This document shows, one piece after another, positions 20,601-26,926 of a DNA stretch of 64,000 bases. The stretch's first letter is position 1; the number at the start of each line of letters is the position of its first letter. The translations under genes were made by a program, and so were the position numbers. The stretch is from the NCBI GenBank assembly GCA_963770035.1, contig CAVYON010000053.1, positions 434,001 through 498,000 of the forward strand, in the 5' to 3' direction. Source of the DNA: Roseiarcus sp963770035. GTDB taxonomy: Bacteria; Pseudomonadota; Alphaproteobacteria; Rhizobiales; Beijerinckiaceae. Under the pieces are notes generated by a model, which worked only from the letters and a program-made list of their open reading frames with translations, was not told the DNA's origin and made no database searches.

Positions 20601-23125
20601 CCGTTCAACTCATGGACGATAACCAGACGCTGGAAGCCCGGCTCCTCGATTCGATATTCGCCGGCGCGCCGCGCGGGTTCGAAACCGATCGACCACGGCG
20701 CTTCGCCCTCCTCTGTCACATAGAAGAAATGTCCGTTCGCCTGCAAAGGATCGAGTGGACGGCGGATGAGATCGATGCCGCCGCCGCCGCGCTCCGCCCC
20801 CATGACGAAGGCCGCGCCCCTGCCGTCGCGAAAGACCTCGACGCCGACCGCGCCATTGTTGAACACGTAGGATTGCGGATTGCGGGCAAGCTCGGCCGGC
20901 GCACCCTCGAACCAGGGGGCCGGGCGCCCGGATTTTCGCCGTTCGCGCACAACCACGGCGCCGGCCGCCGCCGCGGAAAGCGCAATGACGCCTGCGTAGG
21001 CGAGGCCCAGCGTACGCACAGGCCCTGGCATCGGGCCGCCGCGGGTGAGCTTTTCGGCCCCGGTCCAGGCGAAATCCCACTCGCTCCCGCGCGGAATATA
21101 GAAGGGGATGAGCAGCGGCGCCCAGGTCATGAACCGGCGGATTCCGTCCGGAATGGCGCGGGTGCGGCCGTTGTGGCCGACGAACCGCGCCGCCGCCTCA
21201 TCGGCGCGGTCGCCGCCGAGGAACGACAGGTTGACGAGGCTCGCGACCCTGAGCCCCATGTGGTCGAACCAGATCAGGATGCGCAGCCAGTCGTAGGCGA
21301 GCAGGCCGAGGAACAGGACGAGGCTGAACCGTCGGAACGCCTCCGGAGTCTGCGCAGCGTCGGCGCCGATGACGACGCCTGTGCAAATCGCGCCATCCTG
21401 ATTGTACCAGCTCGGATCAGGCGACTGGCGCAGGAACGAGTTGATGATCGGCGCCATCCATAGGCCCCAGCGCAGCACGCGCACGCCCTGGGCGACCACA
21501 CCTTCGACGCCTTGCGGGCTGAGCAGATTTTTGATCGGCTTCAAGCTGTGCTGCAGAAGCGCGTCGAGCAGCACGTAATTGATCGAGAACAGCGGGGCCG
21601 CCAGCGACCAGTTGATGACGCCCGCAACCGATTCGGCCCAGAAGAGCCGCACCCCGCCGGCGACCTCGCCGAGATTGACGGCGCCGTACTTGTTGAAGAT
21701 CGGATAGGTGGTGAAGTCGCCGAGCTGCCGCCCGCTCCGGCGGTAGTTGACATCGGCGTAGGCCCAGAACTTGGCGATCACCACGTGCAGCTGGGCGGTG
21801 TCGAAATACCAGCCGAGCGCGCCGGCGACGACGGCGCCCAAGACCGCCCCGAGCGCATACAGGCGCCAGCCCTGCAGCTTGGTCCGCTCGCCGGACGCCA
21901 CGGCGTAGGCGTCGAAGCCGTAATCGACGCCGGCGTAGCAAAGCGCGCCGATCGCGGCGAGCGCGAGAAAGCGCGTCCCGCCGTCGGCGGCGGCGAGATT
22001 GGCCTCGTAGGCGAGTGCGAGCCCCAGCCCGACGACCAGGCCGCGCACGGGCGCGCTCGGGTTGCGGTAGGCGGCGCGGAGCCGGCCGAAGAATGGCGGC
22101 GTTCCGTCGGCGCTGCCGACCACCGTCATGGCGAGCGGAAACAGCGCCGCCCCAAGCACGGGCCCGACGCCGAGCGCAAAGGCGCTAAAAAACGCCGGCG
22201 CGCCCGGGATGCTAAGGATCAAGGCGGCGATCAGGACGAAGCCGATGAAAAGCGCGCCGTAGATCGCGCCCTTCACCGCCCCGGTGCGCCAGTGATCCCA
22301 GGCCGCGTCCCAGCGCGGCGGCCGCCCCGCCAGCCAGTCGAGCGCGACGCCGGTCATCAGATAGACGATCGCCCACAAGCCGGCCTGCGCCAGCGCCGCG
22401 CAGAGACTTGAGAACACGATCGACAGCAGCGGCAGGGTGACGAGCTGGGCCGCGTTTGCGATGAGCGGCGTGACCGCGGCAAAGGCGCCGCTGAGCGCGA
22501 ACAGGCCCATCACCCTGAACGAGCGCGGCGGGCGATTGAGGCTGACGGCGACGATAAGCGCCAGCATCGCCTCGCCAAGCAGCCAGAGCGTGATCGCCCG
22601 CCCGATCGCCACCTGAATCGGAAACGGCAGCGCCGCGTGGAGGGTGACGGCGCCGCCGAGCTCCGCCATATGCCAGTCCGCCCCGACCACGACGAGCACG
22701 TTGAACAGGAACGGAACCGCGATCAGGCACAGCGCCTCGACGATCCGAAGGCCGCGGTAGCCCGCGATCAGCGCCATCGCCGCCGCGGCCGAGTAAACCA
22801 GGAGCGCGATGACCGCCGAGGGCAGGTTGAAGCGAAGCACGTCGATCCACGGCCCCGGCAGTTGCCAGAAGCCGAGGCCGTCGTTGCGGTCGAGCGCGAA
22901 GAGCGCGAAGGCGGCGGCGTCGACGAGGACCAGCGCCTGGGAATAGGGGCGCTCGGCCCGCGCCGAGCGCAGCAGCGCAAAACCGCCTGCGGCTGCGATC
23001 GCAGCGAGGATCGCCTGGCGCTCCGCCGTAGCGAGAATGATCCCCGCGGCAACCAGCGCCGCGCCGCCGATCACGGCCCAAAGCCGCCCTGCCGGGCGCC
23101 AAGCGACAGGAGGCGTCGTGTCCAT
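17684..23125 (-). CDS. Giant membrane-anchored GH94/GT36-type protein (1,813 aa)
   Basis: Residues 1 to about 780 form a polytopic membrane region with many hydrophobic helices. The rest is a glycoside phosphorylase/cyclic-glucan-synthase-type region: a beta-sandwich part (NGAVGVEVFRDGRG; later MANELGMSTMASNDGEVFSAF cut across a motif), then an (alpha/alpha)6 barrel with TGYRDQLQDVLP, the catalytic-acid motif GDWNDGID (Asp at about residue 1527), YPPGVRENGGQYSHGASW and YDGWGHGGRGGWSWYTGSA. These match GH94 (cellobiose/chitobiose phosphorylase, NdvB C-terminus). The GT84 glycosyltransferase part of NdvB is not evident. It may act on cell-envelope or periplasmic glucans, but the substrate is unknown. 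Start chosen at MDTTPPVAW. No frameshift occurs over 5.4 kb. Confidence 0.85.
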   Translation of the reverse strand: MDTTPPVAWRPAGRLWAVIGGAALVAAGIILATAERQAILAAIAAAGGFALLRSARAERPYSQALVLVDAAAFALFALDRNDGLGFWQLPGPWIDVLRFNLPSAVIALLVYSAAAAMALIAGYRGLRIVEALCLIAVPFLFNVLVVVGADWHMAELGGAVTLHAALPFPIQVAIGRAITLWLLGEAMLALIVAVSLNRPPRSFRVMGLFALSGAFAAVTPLIANAAQLVTLPLLSIVFSSLCAALAQAGLWAIVYLMTGVALDWLAGRPPRWDAAWDHWRTGAVKGAIYGALFIGFVLIAALILSIPGAPAFFSAFALGVGPVLGAALFPLAMTVVGSADGTPPFFGRLRAAYRNPSAPVRGLVVGLGLALAYEANLAAADGGTRFLALAAIGALCYAGVDYGFDAYAVASGERTKLQGWRLYALGAVLGAVVAGALGWYFDTAQLHVVIAKFWAYADVNYRRSGRQLGDFTTYPIFNKYGAVNLGEVAGGVRLFWAESVAGVINWSLAAPLFSINYVLLDALLQHSLKPIKNLLSPQGVEGVVAQGVRVLRWGLWMAPIINSFLRQSPDPSWYNQDGAICTGVVIGADAAQTPEAFRRFSLVLFLGLLAYDWLRILIWFDHMGLRVASLVNLSFLGGDRADEAAARFVGHNGRTRAIPDGIRRFMTWAPLLIPFYIPRGSEWDFAWTGAEKLTRGGPMPGPVRTLGLAYAGVIALSAAAAGAVVVRERRKSGRPAPWFEGAPAELARNPQSYVFNNGAVGVEVFRDGRGAAFVMGAERGGGGIDLIRRPLDPLQANGHFFYVTEEGEAPWSIGFEPARRAGEYRIEEPGFQRLVIVHELNGIEARMEIAPDRGQAAVLSWKTRLTDRSGQGRRLRLTSFCEVAGHETEAYARDLDFAGMHVETIFVRTLNAILARNRLLRSARADRGETAFFAVKPGDGAELVGYEDSRTRFLGEGSLMKPTGCERWRWRKLDDEGKLWTFDPAASFTLEVTLPPGGAAEAEFIMGRSDNAVWAAELIARRLGLPPTPEPDLQVRIYETRAVEPSHALPTRWPFAFSEDGRRLDLTHRTPRPWAHVMANELGMSTMASNDGEVFSAFANARQNGLTAFRFGSTTVQQPGQILYVRDLDTRETNSPGYAPFQREDATHAVSYEPGAAIFRKRRGDLEMESIVFVPPERPCDVRILTLRNAGDRTKRLRVVPFFDIALEESPNESVGKIRHETVGATLLFQNRMNDFERGFAFAATNLASPATETVRTRFFGGPGRDVHTPVMVETGARDGSAADDGRRVAAFVSDVELPPGAETRIVIVFGQAKSRADALAAAGRVSVAEAEADLAATRDAWAARLGRVEVRTNRPDFDRLVNTWLPYQLYASRLWGRVGPNQRGGATGYRDQLQDVLPLALLEPRLTRAQIVLHASQQFLEGDVLKWWHRAPNGGTGLGQRTKASDPHLWLPYVLARYVRETGDASVLDEVTPFLEGEAVPDNQETWIVIPRGSRETATLYEHARLAIAFTLEHLAENGLPLLRAGDWNDGIDALGRREIGSSVWMGFFLANVLDGFVPLAEATGDEPFAKLCREALAGQRAALEVGWRGEHYVLDFADDGEVLDQPNAMTTGWAAWSGACDDARALEALEGGLKGIERPDRVLLLETPFYEHSRPYPGRIADYPPGVRENGGQYSHGASWIVDGVVRLANAARARGETDKAARLFARAFEIFEKISPLKKTDPERIAIYGLIPIQQPADIYDGWGHGGRGGWSWYTGSAARMLSAAYAILGIGQAAGEVVVRDDLFEDKGGLRVEALRIGEQSWKRGDRAH

Positions 23126-23254
23126 GCGTTCCGCCTCTCCCCCTCTTCCCCTCGTGAACCCATTCCTGCGGGATGGCGGACCGAGTCGCAAGTCCGCGTT
23201 GCAAGCCGGCGCCCGGCGCCTCATAACCCGTCCATGTGTCCAAAGGGAGTCCGC

Positions 23255-23479
23255 ATGGGCCGGGTCCACTGGCTCGCTCTCGCCGCTGTCCTTGGCGTCT
23301 CGGCAGCGACGGGCGCCGAGCTGCCGTCGCAGTCCAAGTCGGCGAAGCCGCCCGAGCACGATCAGCGCGTGAAGAAATGCAACATCGGCGGCATCGCTGG
23401 GGTCGTCGCGGCCGACGGCGTCTGCGTCCGGCTCAGCGGCTCGATCTCGGCCGGGTTCAGCGCGGGCCAGGTGAAGTAG
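23255..23479 (+). CDS. Small secreted protein with porin-like N-terminal signature (74 aa)
   Basis: The protein has a signal peptide (MGRVHWLALAAVLGVSAATGA) followed by a short basic linker and then VKKCNIGGIAGVVAADGVCVRLSG split around two cysteines. The spacing of the two Cys and the following SGSISAGFSAGQ resemble the first strand of Rhizobiales Omp2-type porins (CxxYG...GTDTCxxxGG). The reading frame stops where a porin would continue, so this is either a porin fragment or a free-standing small protein. AAGGGAG upstream of the ATG supports expression. It is divergent from the giant GH94 gene. No function is assigned. Confidence 0.6.
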   Translation: MGRVHWLALAAVLGVSAATGAELPSQSKSAKPPEHDQRVKKCNIGGIAGVVAADGVCVRLSGSISAGFSAGQVK

Positions 23480-23838
23480 CCCCGGCCCGGCGTCTGATCC
23501 TGCGCGTCGACCATCAATCCGCGCTCAGGTCTCACTCGCGCTGGCAAGCCCAAGGCGGGCGCCTGCTGACGCCGTTCCGAGAGCAGCCGGGCAGGCGGAC
23601 GGTCAAGGGCTGCGCCTTCCAGCGACACCCTGCATTCTCGAGTTGGTTTTGAGCCTTTTCAGGCGCTTGCGGCGCCTTTTTCGATTCCCGAACGGGCTGG
23701 CGTCGACGAGCCGACCGCGAGACCTCGTAGTCTTTTGTTTACATCATAAACTTCTCGGTCGTGTAAACAATTGTTAACTGAGCGGCGCTTCGACCTTGGT
23801 TTTTCGTCCTACTTAGAAGCCGGAAAAACTTCACAATA
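23480..23838. other. Intergenic stretch with dispersed repeat and AT-rich patch
   Basis: No gene is supported. A repeat shared with 46625-46672 lies at 23639-23687. An AT-rich segment follows at about 23728-23785, rich in TTTGTTTACA and GTAAACAATTGTTAAC-like sequence; it includes the perfect palindrome GTTAAC/AACAATTGTT core. This patch precedes the hicAB remnant. Confidence 0.55.
23639..23687 (+). repeat. Dispersed repeat, copy 1
   Basis: About 48 bases beginning CGAGTTGGTTTTGAG and containing TGCGGCGCC match 46625-46672 with a few substitutions. Both copies are intergenic and on the same strand. Confidence 0.7.
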
Positions 23839-23844
23839 TTTCCG

Positions 23845-23942
23845 AAAGAGAGCGTCCGGTGATGATGATCGTCGTCCCACGTCACCGCGAACTCTCACCC
23901 GGCGTTGCGCGGTCGATCGCCAAGGCGGCGGGCTGGCTGTGA
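23845..23942 (+). pseudogene. hicA remnant, copy 1 (C-terminal part only)
   Basis: In one frame the sequence reads ERERPVMMIVVPRHREL...GVARSIAKAAGWL and then stops at 23940-23942. It parallels the C-terminal half of the intact HicA at 25234-25428 almost base for base from about 23853. The N-terminal half with the dsRNA-binding-fold start is missing, and the DNA upstream differs from that of copy 2. It cannot make a working toxin. Confidence 0.8.
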
Positions 23943-23958
23943 CAAAAGGAACAAGGCG

Positions 23959-24355
23959 ATGACCTATTATGTCGGCGTGCTCGACGGCGGCGGCGAACTC
24001 TGGGGCGTGCGCATTCCCGACATTCCAGTGTGTCGGCGGCGGCGCCACGACGGAGGCGGCGATTGCCGACGCGGCCGAGGCGCGGCCGGACGTCCTGGCC
24101 CATAAGGGCGAAGGCGGGTTCCCCGCGCCAGCGCCCTCGACCCTCACGGAAATCGTGGCTTCGCGAGAGATCGCCGAAGGCGAAAGCGCGGTCAAGATCC
24201 CGCTGCTGCTCGACTCCGGACGGACCGTCCGCGCCAACGTGAGTCTCGACGCCGCGCTGCTCGAGGCGATCGACGCCGCCGCCAAGGAGCGCGGCCTCAG
24301 CCGCTCGGCGCTTCTCGCCAGCGCGGCGCGCGACGAGATCATGGCGGGGGCGTAG
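23959..24355 (+). pseudogene. hicB antitoxin, copy 1, frameshifted
   Basis: The gene begins MTYYVGVLDGGGELWGVRIPDIP and then loses frame. The +1 frame continues CVGGGATTEAAIADAAEA and ends in a normal ribbon-helix-helix tail (ANVSLDAALLEAIDAAAKERG...SALLASAARDEIMAGA, given here in parts). Compared with copy 2, two bases are missing at about 24029 (ATTCCAGTGTG against ATTCCCGGCTGTG). HicB normally masks the HicA RNase and represses the operon; this copy would not give a full protein. Confidence 0.85.
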
Positions 24356-24492
24356 GAAACCTGGCCGCTTCCAAGAGAGATTCTATTCTCTCGCCATTCT
24401 CGCGAACAGCCCGCTTAGCGACCGCGATTTCTTCTCCGCGATCTTGGCGATCTCCCGCATCACCCCGAGCGTCCCGTCGAGCCGGTCGCCGG

Positions 24493-24753
24493 TCAAATCC
24501 CTTTGCTCCTCTTCAGCGCCGCGTTGATCCGCGTCTGCCAACCAGCCCCGGTCGCCTTGAAGCGATCGACGACGTCGCGGTCGAGCCGCAGGGTGACGGA
24601 GACCTTGCGGTCCGGCTTGAGCGGCCGCCCAGGGCGGCGCACGATGCCTGCAACGGGCTGCGAAAGGTCGGGCGCCGCGTCAGGATCGGCCAAAATGCCG
24701 CGCCCGATCTTTGCGTCTTCGCTAGCCGTCGGCCGAACGAGTTTCGTTCTCAT
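24493..24753 (-). CDS. brnA: BrnA-type antitoxin (86 aa)
   Basis: BrnA is the antitoxin and autorepressor of the BrnT RNase. The C-terminal half has the BrnA ribbon-helix-helix signature KVSVTLRLDRDVVDRFKATG, followed by GWQTRINAALKR. The gene starts inside the end of brnT, a 32-base overlap, which indicates coupled translation. The N-terminal half is charged and flexible, as in the family. It lies between two hicAB copies on the opposite strand. Confidence 0.9.
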   Translation of the reverse strand: MRTKLVRPTASEDAKIGRGILADPDAAPDLSQPVAGIVRRPGRPLKPDRKVSVTLRLDRDVVDRFKATGAGWQTRINAALKRSKGI

Positions 24754-25003
24754 AGAAGCTTACCTCACGACTGTTGGCCTTTCGGGCGGAAATGATGCGG
24801 CGCTCTCCACCGCGTTCGACGAACACAACGACGTGCAACCGCGCGCCGAGCGGCGCCATCGCGATCAGCCGCGTCTCGCCGTATTCCCTACGACGGTCCT
24901 CGAAAACCAGCGCCTCGTCCCAGGCCAAGCCTTCGAGGTCACGGAAATCGACTCCGTGTTTGGCGAGGTTCGCGAGCCGCTTGCTTTCGTCCCAGGTCGT
25001 CAC
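24722..25003 (-). CDS. brnT: BrnT-type ribonuclease toxin (93 aa)
   Basis: BrnT is a RelE-fold ribonuclease. The family pattern is complete: WDESKRLANLAKHGVDFRDL at the N-terminus, FEDRRREYGETRLIAMAPLG in the middle with the catalytic Arg, and LHVVVFVERGGERRIISARKAN towards the C-terminus. The toxin gene comes first and overlaps brnA, the usual order for BrnTA. An AT-rich stretch (TTTTTGTAGTTACAAAAAATG region) lies just upstream and contains a short dyad TTGTA/TACAA that could be the BrnA operator. Confidence 0.92.
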   Translation of the reverse strand: MTTWDESKRLANLAKHGVDFRDLEGLAWDEALVFEDRRREYGETRLIAMAPLGARLHVVVFVERGGERRIISARKANSREVSFYENETRSADG

Positions 25004-25170
25004 GAGTTTTTGTAGTTACAAAAAATGTCGCGGTCAAGAGAAAACCTGCTTATCGAATGCCGTCCCGGATAAACTCCTCACGATCTCTTCTGGATGCCGG
25101 AGAGAAAGACAACCGGCTGAGGCGTTGCCGCCGAAGGGAGCGCGAGGCCATTCGGGCCATCGCGACGATA

Positions 25171-25221
25171 CGCAATATTTTGCGCAATCCTCTTGGCTTG
25201 GAAAGCTCTGGCGCGTATCAT
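25171..25221 (+). promoter_or_regulatory. hicAB (copy 2) promoter and dyad
   Basis: TTGGCT (25193-25198) and TATCAT (25216-25221) are spaced by 17 bases and precede hicA. A dyad CGCAA-TATT-TTGCG (25171-25184) lies just upstream and is a candidate HicB operator. Confidence 0.55.
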
Positions 25222-25233
25222 TTGGGGGACGAC

Positions 25234-25428
25234 ATGACGAAGGTCGAGACCAACGTCCGCAAAGTGATCGAACGTCTCAAGATGGACGGCTGGACCAATA
25301 TCGGCGGCGGAAGTCACGATCGCTTCGTCCGTAAAGACCGTCCCGAAATAATGATCGTCATCCCGCGTCACCGCGAACTCTCATCCGGCGTTGCGCGGTC
25401 GATCGCCAAGGCGGCGGGCTGGCTGTGA
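25234..25428 (+). CDS. hicA: HicA toxin, copy 2 (64 aa), intact
   Basis: HicA is a small mRNA interferase with a dsRNA-binding-like fold and a catalytic His. The protein MTKVETNVRKVIERLKMDGW, then GGSHDRFVRKDRPEIMIVIP and the tail GVARSIAKAAGWL, covers the whole family, with His in the GGGSHDRF motif. GGGGGA precedes the ATG. It is followed after 16 bases by hicB copy 2, which is frameshifted, so an apparently intact toxin is paired with a damaged antitoxin unless the frameshift is an error. Confidence 0.92.
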   Translation: MTKVETNVRKVIERLKMDGWTNIGGGSHDRFVRKDRPEIMIVIPRHRELSSGVARSIAKAAGWL

Positions 25429-25444
25429 ATCGAGGAGCAAGGCG

Positions 25445-25844
25445 ATGACCTATTATGTCGGCGTGCTCGACGGTGGCGGCGACGTCTGGGGCGTGCGCAT
25501 TCCCGACATTCCCGGCTGTGTCGGCGGCGGCGCGACCCCGGAGGCGGCGATTGCCGACGCGGCCGAGGCCCTGCGCGATGTGCTGGCCCACAAGCGCGAA
25601 GGCGGATTCCCCGCGCCGCCGCCCTCGACCCTGACGGAAATCGTGGCTTCGCGAGAGATCGGCGAAGGCGAAAGCGCGGTCTTGGTCCCGCTGCTGCTCG
25701 AACTCCGGCCGAACGGTGCGCGCCAACGTAAGCCTCGACGCCGCGCTGCTCGAGGCGATCGACGCCGCCGCCAAGGAGCGCGGCCTCAGCCGCTCGGCGT
25801 TTCTCGCCAGCGCGGCGCGCGACAAGATCATGGCGGGGGCGTAA
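25445..25844 (+). pseudogene. hicB: hicB antitoxin, copy 2, frameshifted
   Basis: The N-terminal HicB domain is intact (MTYYVGVLDGGGDVWGVRIP, GCVGGGATPEAAIADAAEAL). The frame is lost at about 25701, where CTCGAACTCC in this copy matches CTCGACTCC in copy 1: one extra A. Removing it restores LLLDSGRTVRANVSLD-like sequence and the DNA-binding tail to the stop at 25842-25844. The site of damage differs from that in copy 1, so neither copy inherited the other's defect. Confidence 0.85.
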
Positions 25845-25896
25845 CGAGTCTCCGCTTCAAATGGACGCGCCGCATAAGAGACTTTATCCTGCCGTC

Positions 25897-26062
25897 ATGC
25901 CCGTGAAGAGCCCGCTTTACGACAGCGATTTTTTCGCCTGGAGCCGCGAACAGGCGGACCTTCTGCGCGCGGGAAAGCTGACGCACGCGGACATCGAGCA
26001 TATCGCCGAGGAAATCGAGAGCATGGGGCGAACGGAAAAGCGCGAGCTCGTAAGCCTGCGCG
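25897..26062 (+). pseudogene. DUF29 family protein, 3' truncated
   Basis: The frame MPVKSPLYDSDFFAWSREQA continues DLLRAGKLTHADIEHIAEEI and ESMGRTEKRELVS, an unmistakable DUF29 N-terminus (a family of about 140-150 residues, unknown function). After roughly 54 residues the similarity stops abruptly, and the sequence becomes the antisense of moaA. The downstream frame (LRGPWSAAGAG...) is not DUF29. The end point marks a recombination or assembly junction. Confidence 0.85.
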
Positions 26063-26731
26063 GACCTTGGTCAGCGGCAGGTGCTGGTCGAAGCGCGACG
26101 TTTCGATCTCGCCGAGCGGCATGACCTCGATAAATGTGATCGCCATCCTGCGCGCGTGCGCCCAGCGGACCATCGGTTCGAACTCGTCCTCGTTGACCCC
26201 CTTGAGCGCGACGATGTTGATTTTCACGGCAAGGCCAGCTCGCTGTGCGGCGTCAATGCCGCCGAGCACGCTGCCCAGATCGCCGCGCCGGGTGATCGCC
26301 TTGAATCGCCTCGAATTGAGCGTGTCGAGCGAAACGTTGACCCGACGGACGCCGCAACTTGCGAGTTCTCCGGCAAACCGCGCCAGTTGCGAGCCGTTGG
26401 TCGTCAGCGTGATCTCTTGAAGCGTTCCCGTTTCGAGATGCCCGGACAGCGAACGGAACAACTCCATGATCCCACGGCGGACGAGAGGCTCTCCGCCAGT
26501 AATTCGAATCTTGCGAGTTCCCATCTCGATGAACGCCGAGCAGAGCCTCCCAAGCTCCTCAAGCGTGAGAAGCTCGCGTCTGGGCAGGAACGTCATCTCT
26601 TCCGCCATGCAATAGGCGCAGCGGAAGTCACATCGGTCCGTCACCGAGATCCGGACGTAGGTGATCGCGCGGCCATGGGGGTCGACAAGCGTCGAATTGC
26701 CGGGACGCCTAATCGAAATCTGATCTGCCAT
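26063..26731 (-). pseudogene. moaA: GTP 3',8-cyclase MoaA, 3' truncated
   Basis: MoaA is the radical-SAM enzyme of the first molybdenum-cofactor step. The N-terminal two thirds are intact: start MADQISIRRPG, the SAM cluster motif CDFRCAYC, ITGGEPLVRRG, TLTTNGSQL, VNVSLDTL and FIEVMPLGEIE. Beyond LPLTKVRA the sequence is antisense to the DUF29 gene. The C-terminal second 4Fe-4S site that binds GTP is missing, so the enzyme should be inactive. Its position after aioBA suggests it was recruited to supply cofactor to arsenite oxidase. GAGG precedes the ATG. Confidence 0.88.
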
Positions 26732-26880
26732 GATCGGCCTCACTGGAAGATTGCTTCGCGGCTGCCGCGGATGCGACACGACCAGCCGGCCCGGTGACAC
26801 GCCCGATCCAGAACCCGTCGGAATGGCGCTAGCCGCTCACGCCACAGTTGAGAGAAGTGTCGGACTTTCGATCCGGCGAG

Positions 26881-26908
26881 CGGCTCGGGCATACCATCGC
26901 CCGAGCCG
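26881..26908. terminator. Perfect 10-bp hairpin between aioA and moaA
   Basis: The arms CGGCTCGGGC and GCCCGAGCCG pair perfectly around an eight-base loop. It sits just after the aioA stop. There is no T-tract on the minus strand, so it may stabilise the aioBA message or attenuate read-through into moaA rather than terminate fully. Confidence 0.65.
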
Positions 26909-26926
26909 ACTCCGATCCAGAGATCG

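Noticed and set aside
19322..21463. 713-codon plus-strand frame opposite the GH94 gene
   Set aside because: The real reading frame on the minus strand carries clear GH94 motifs, and this one has none.
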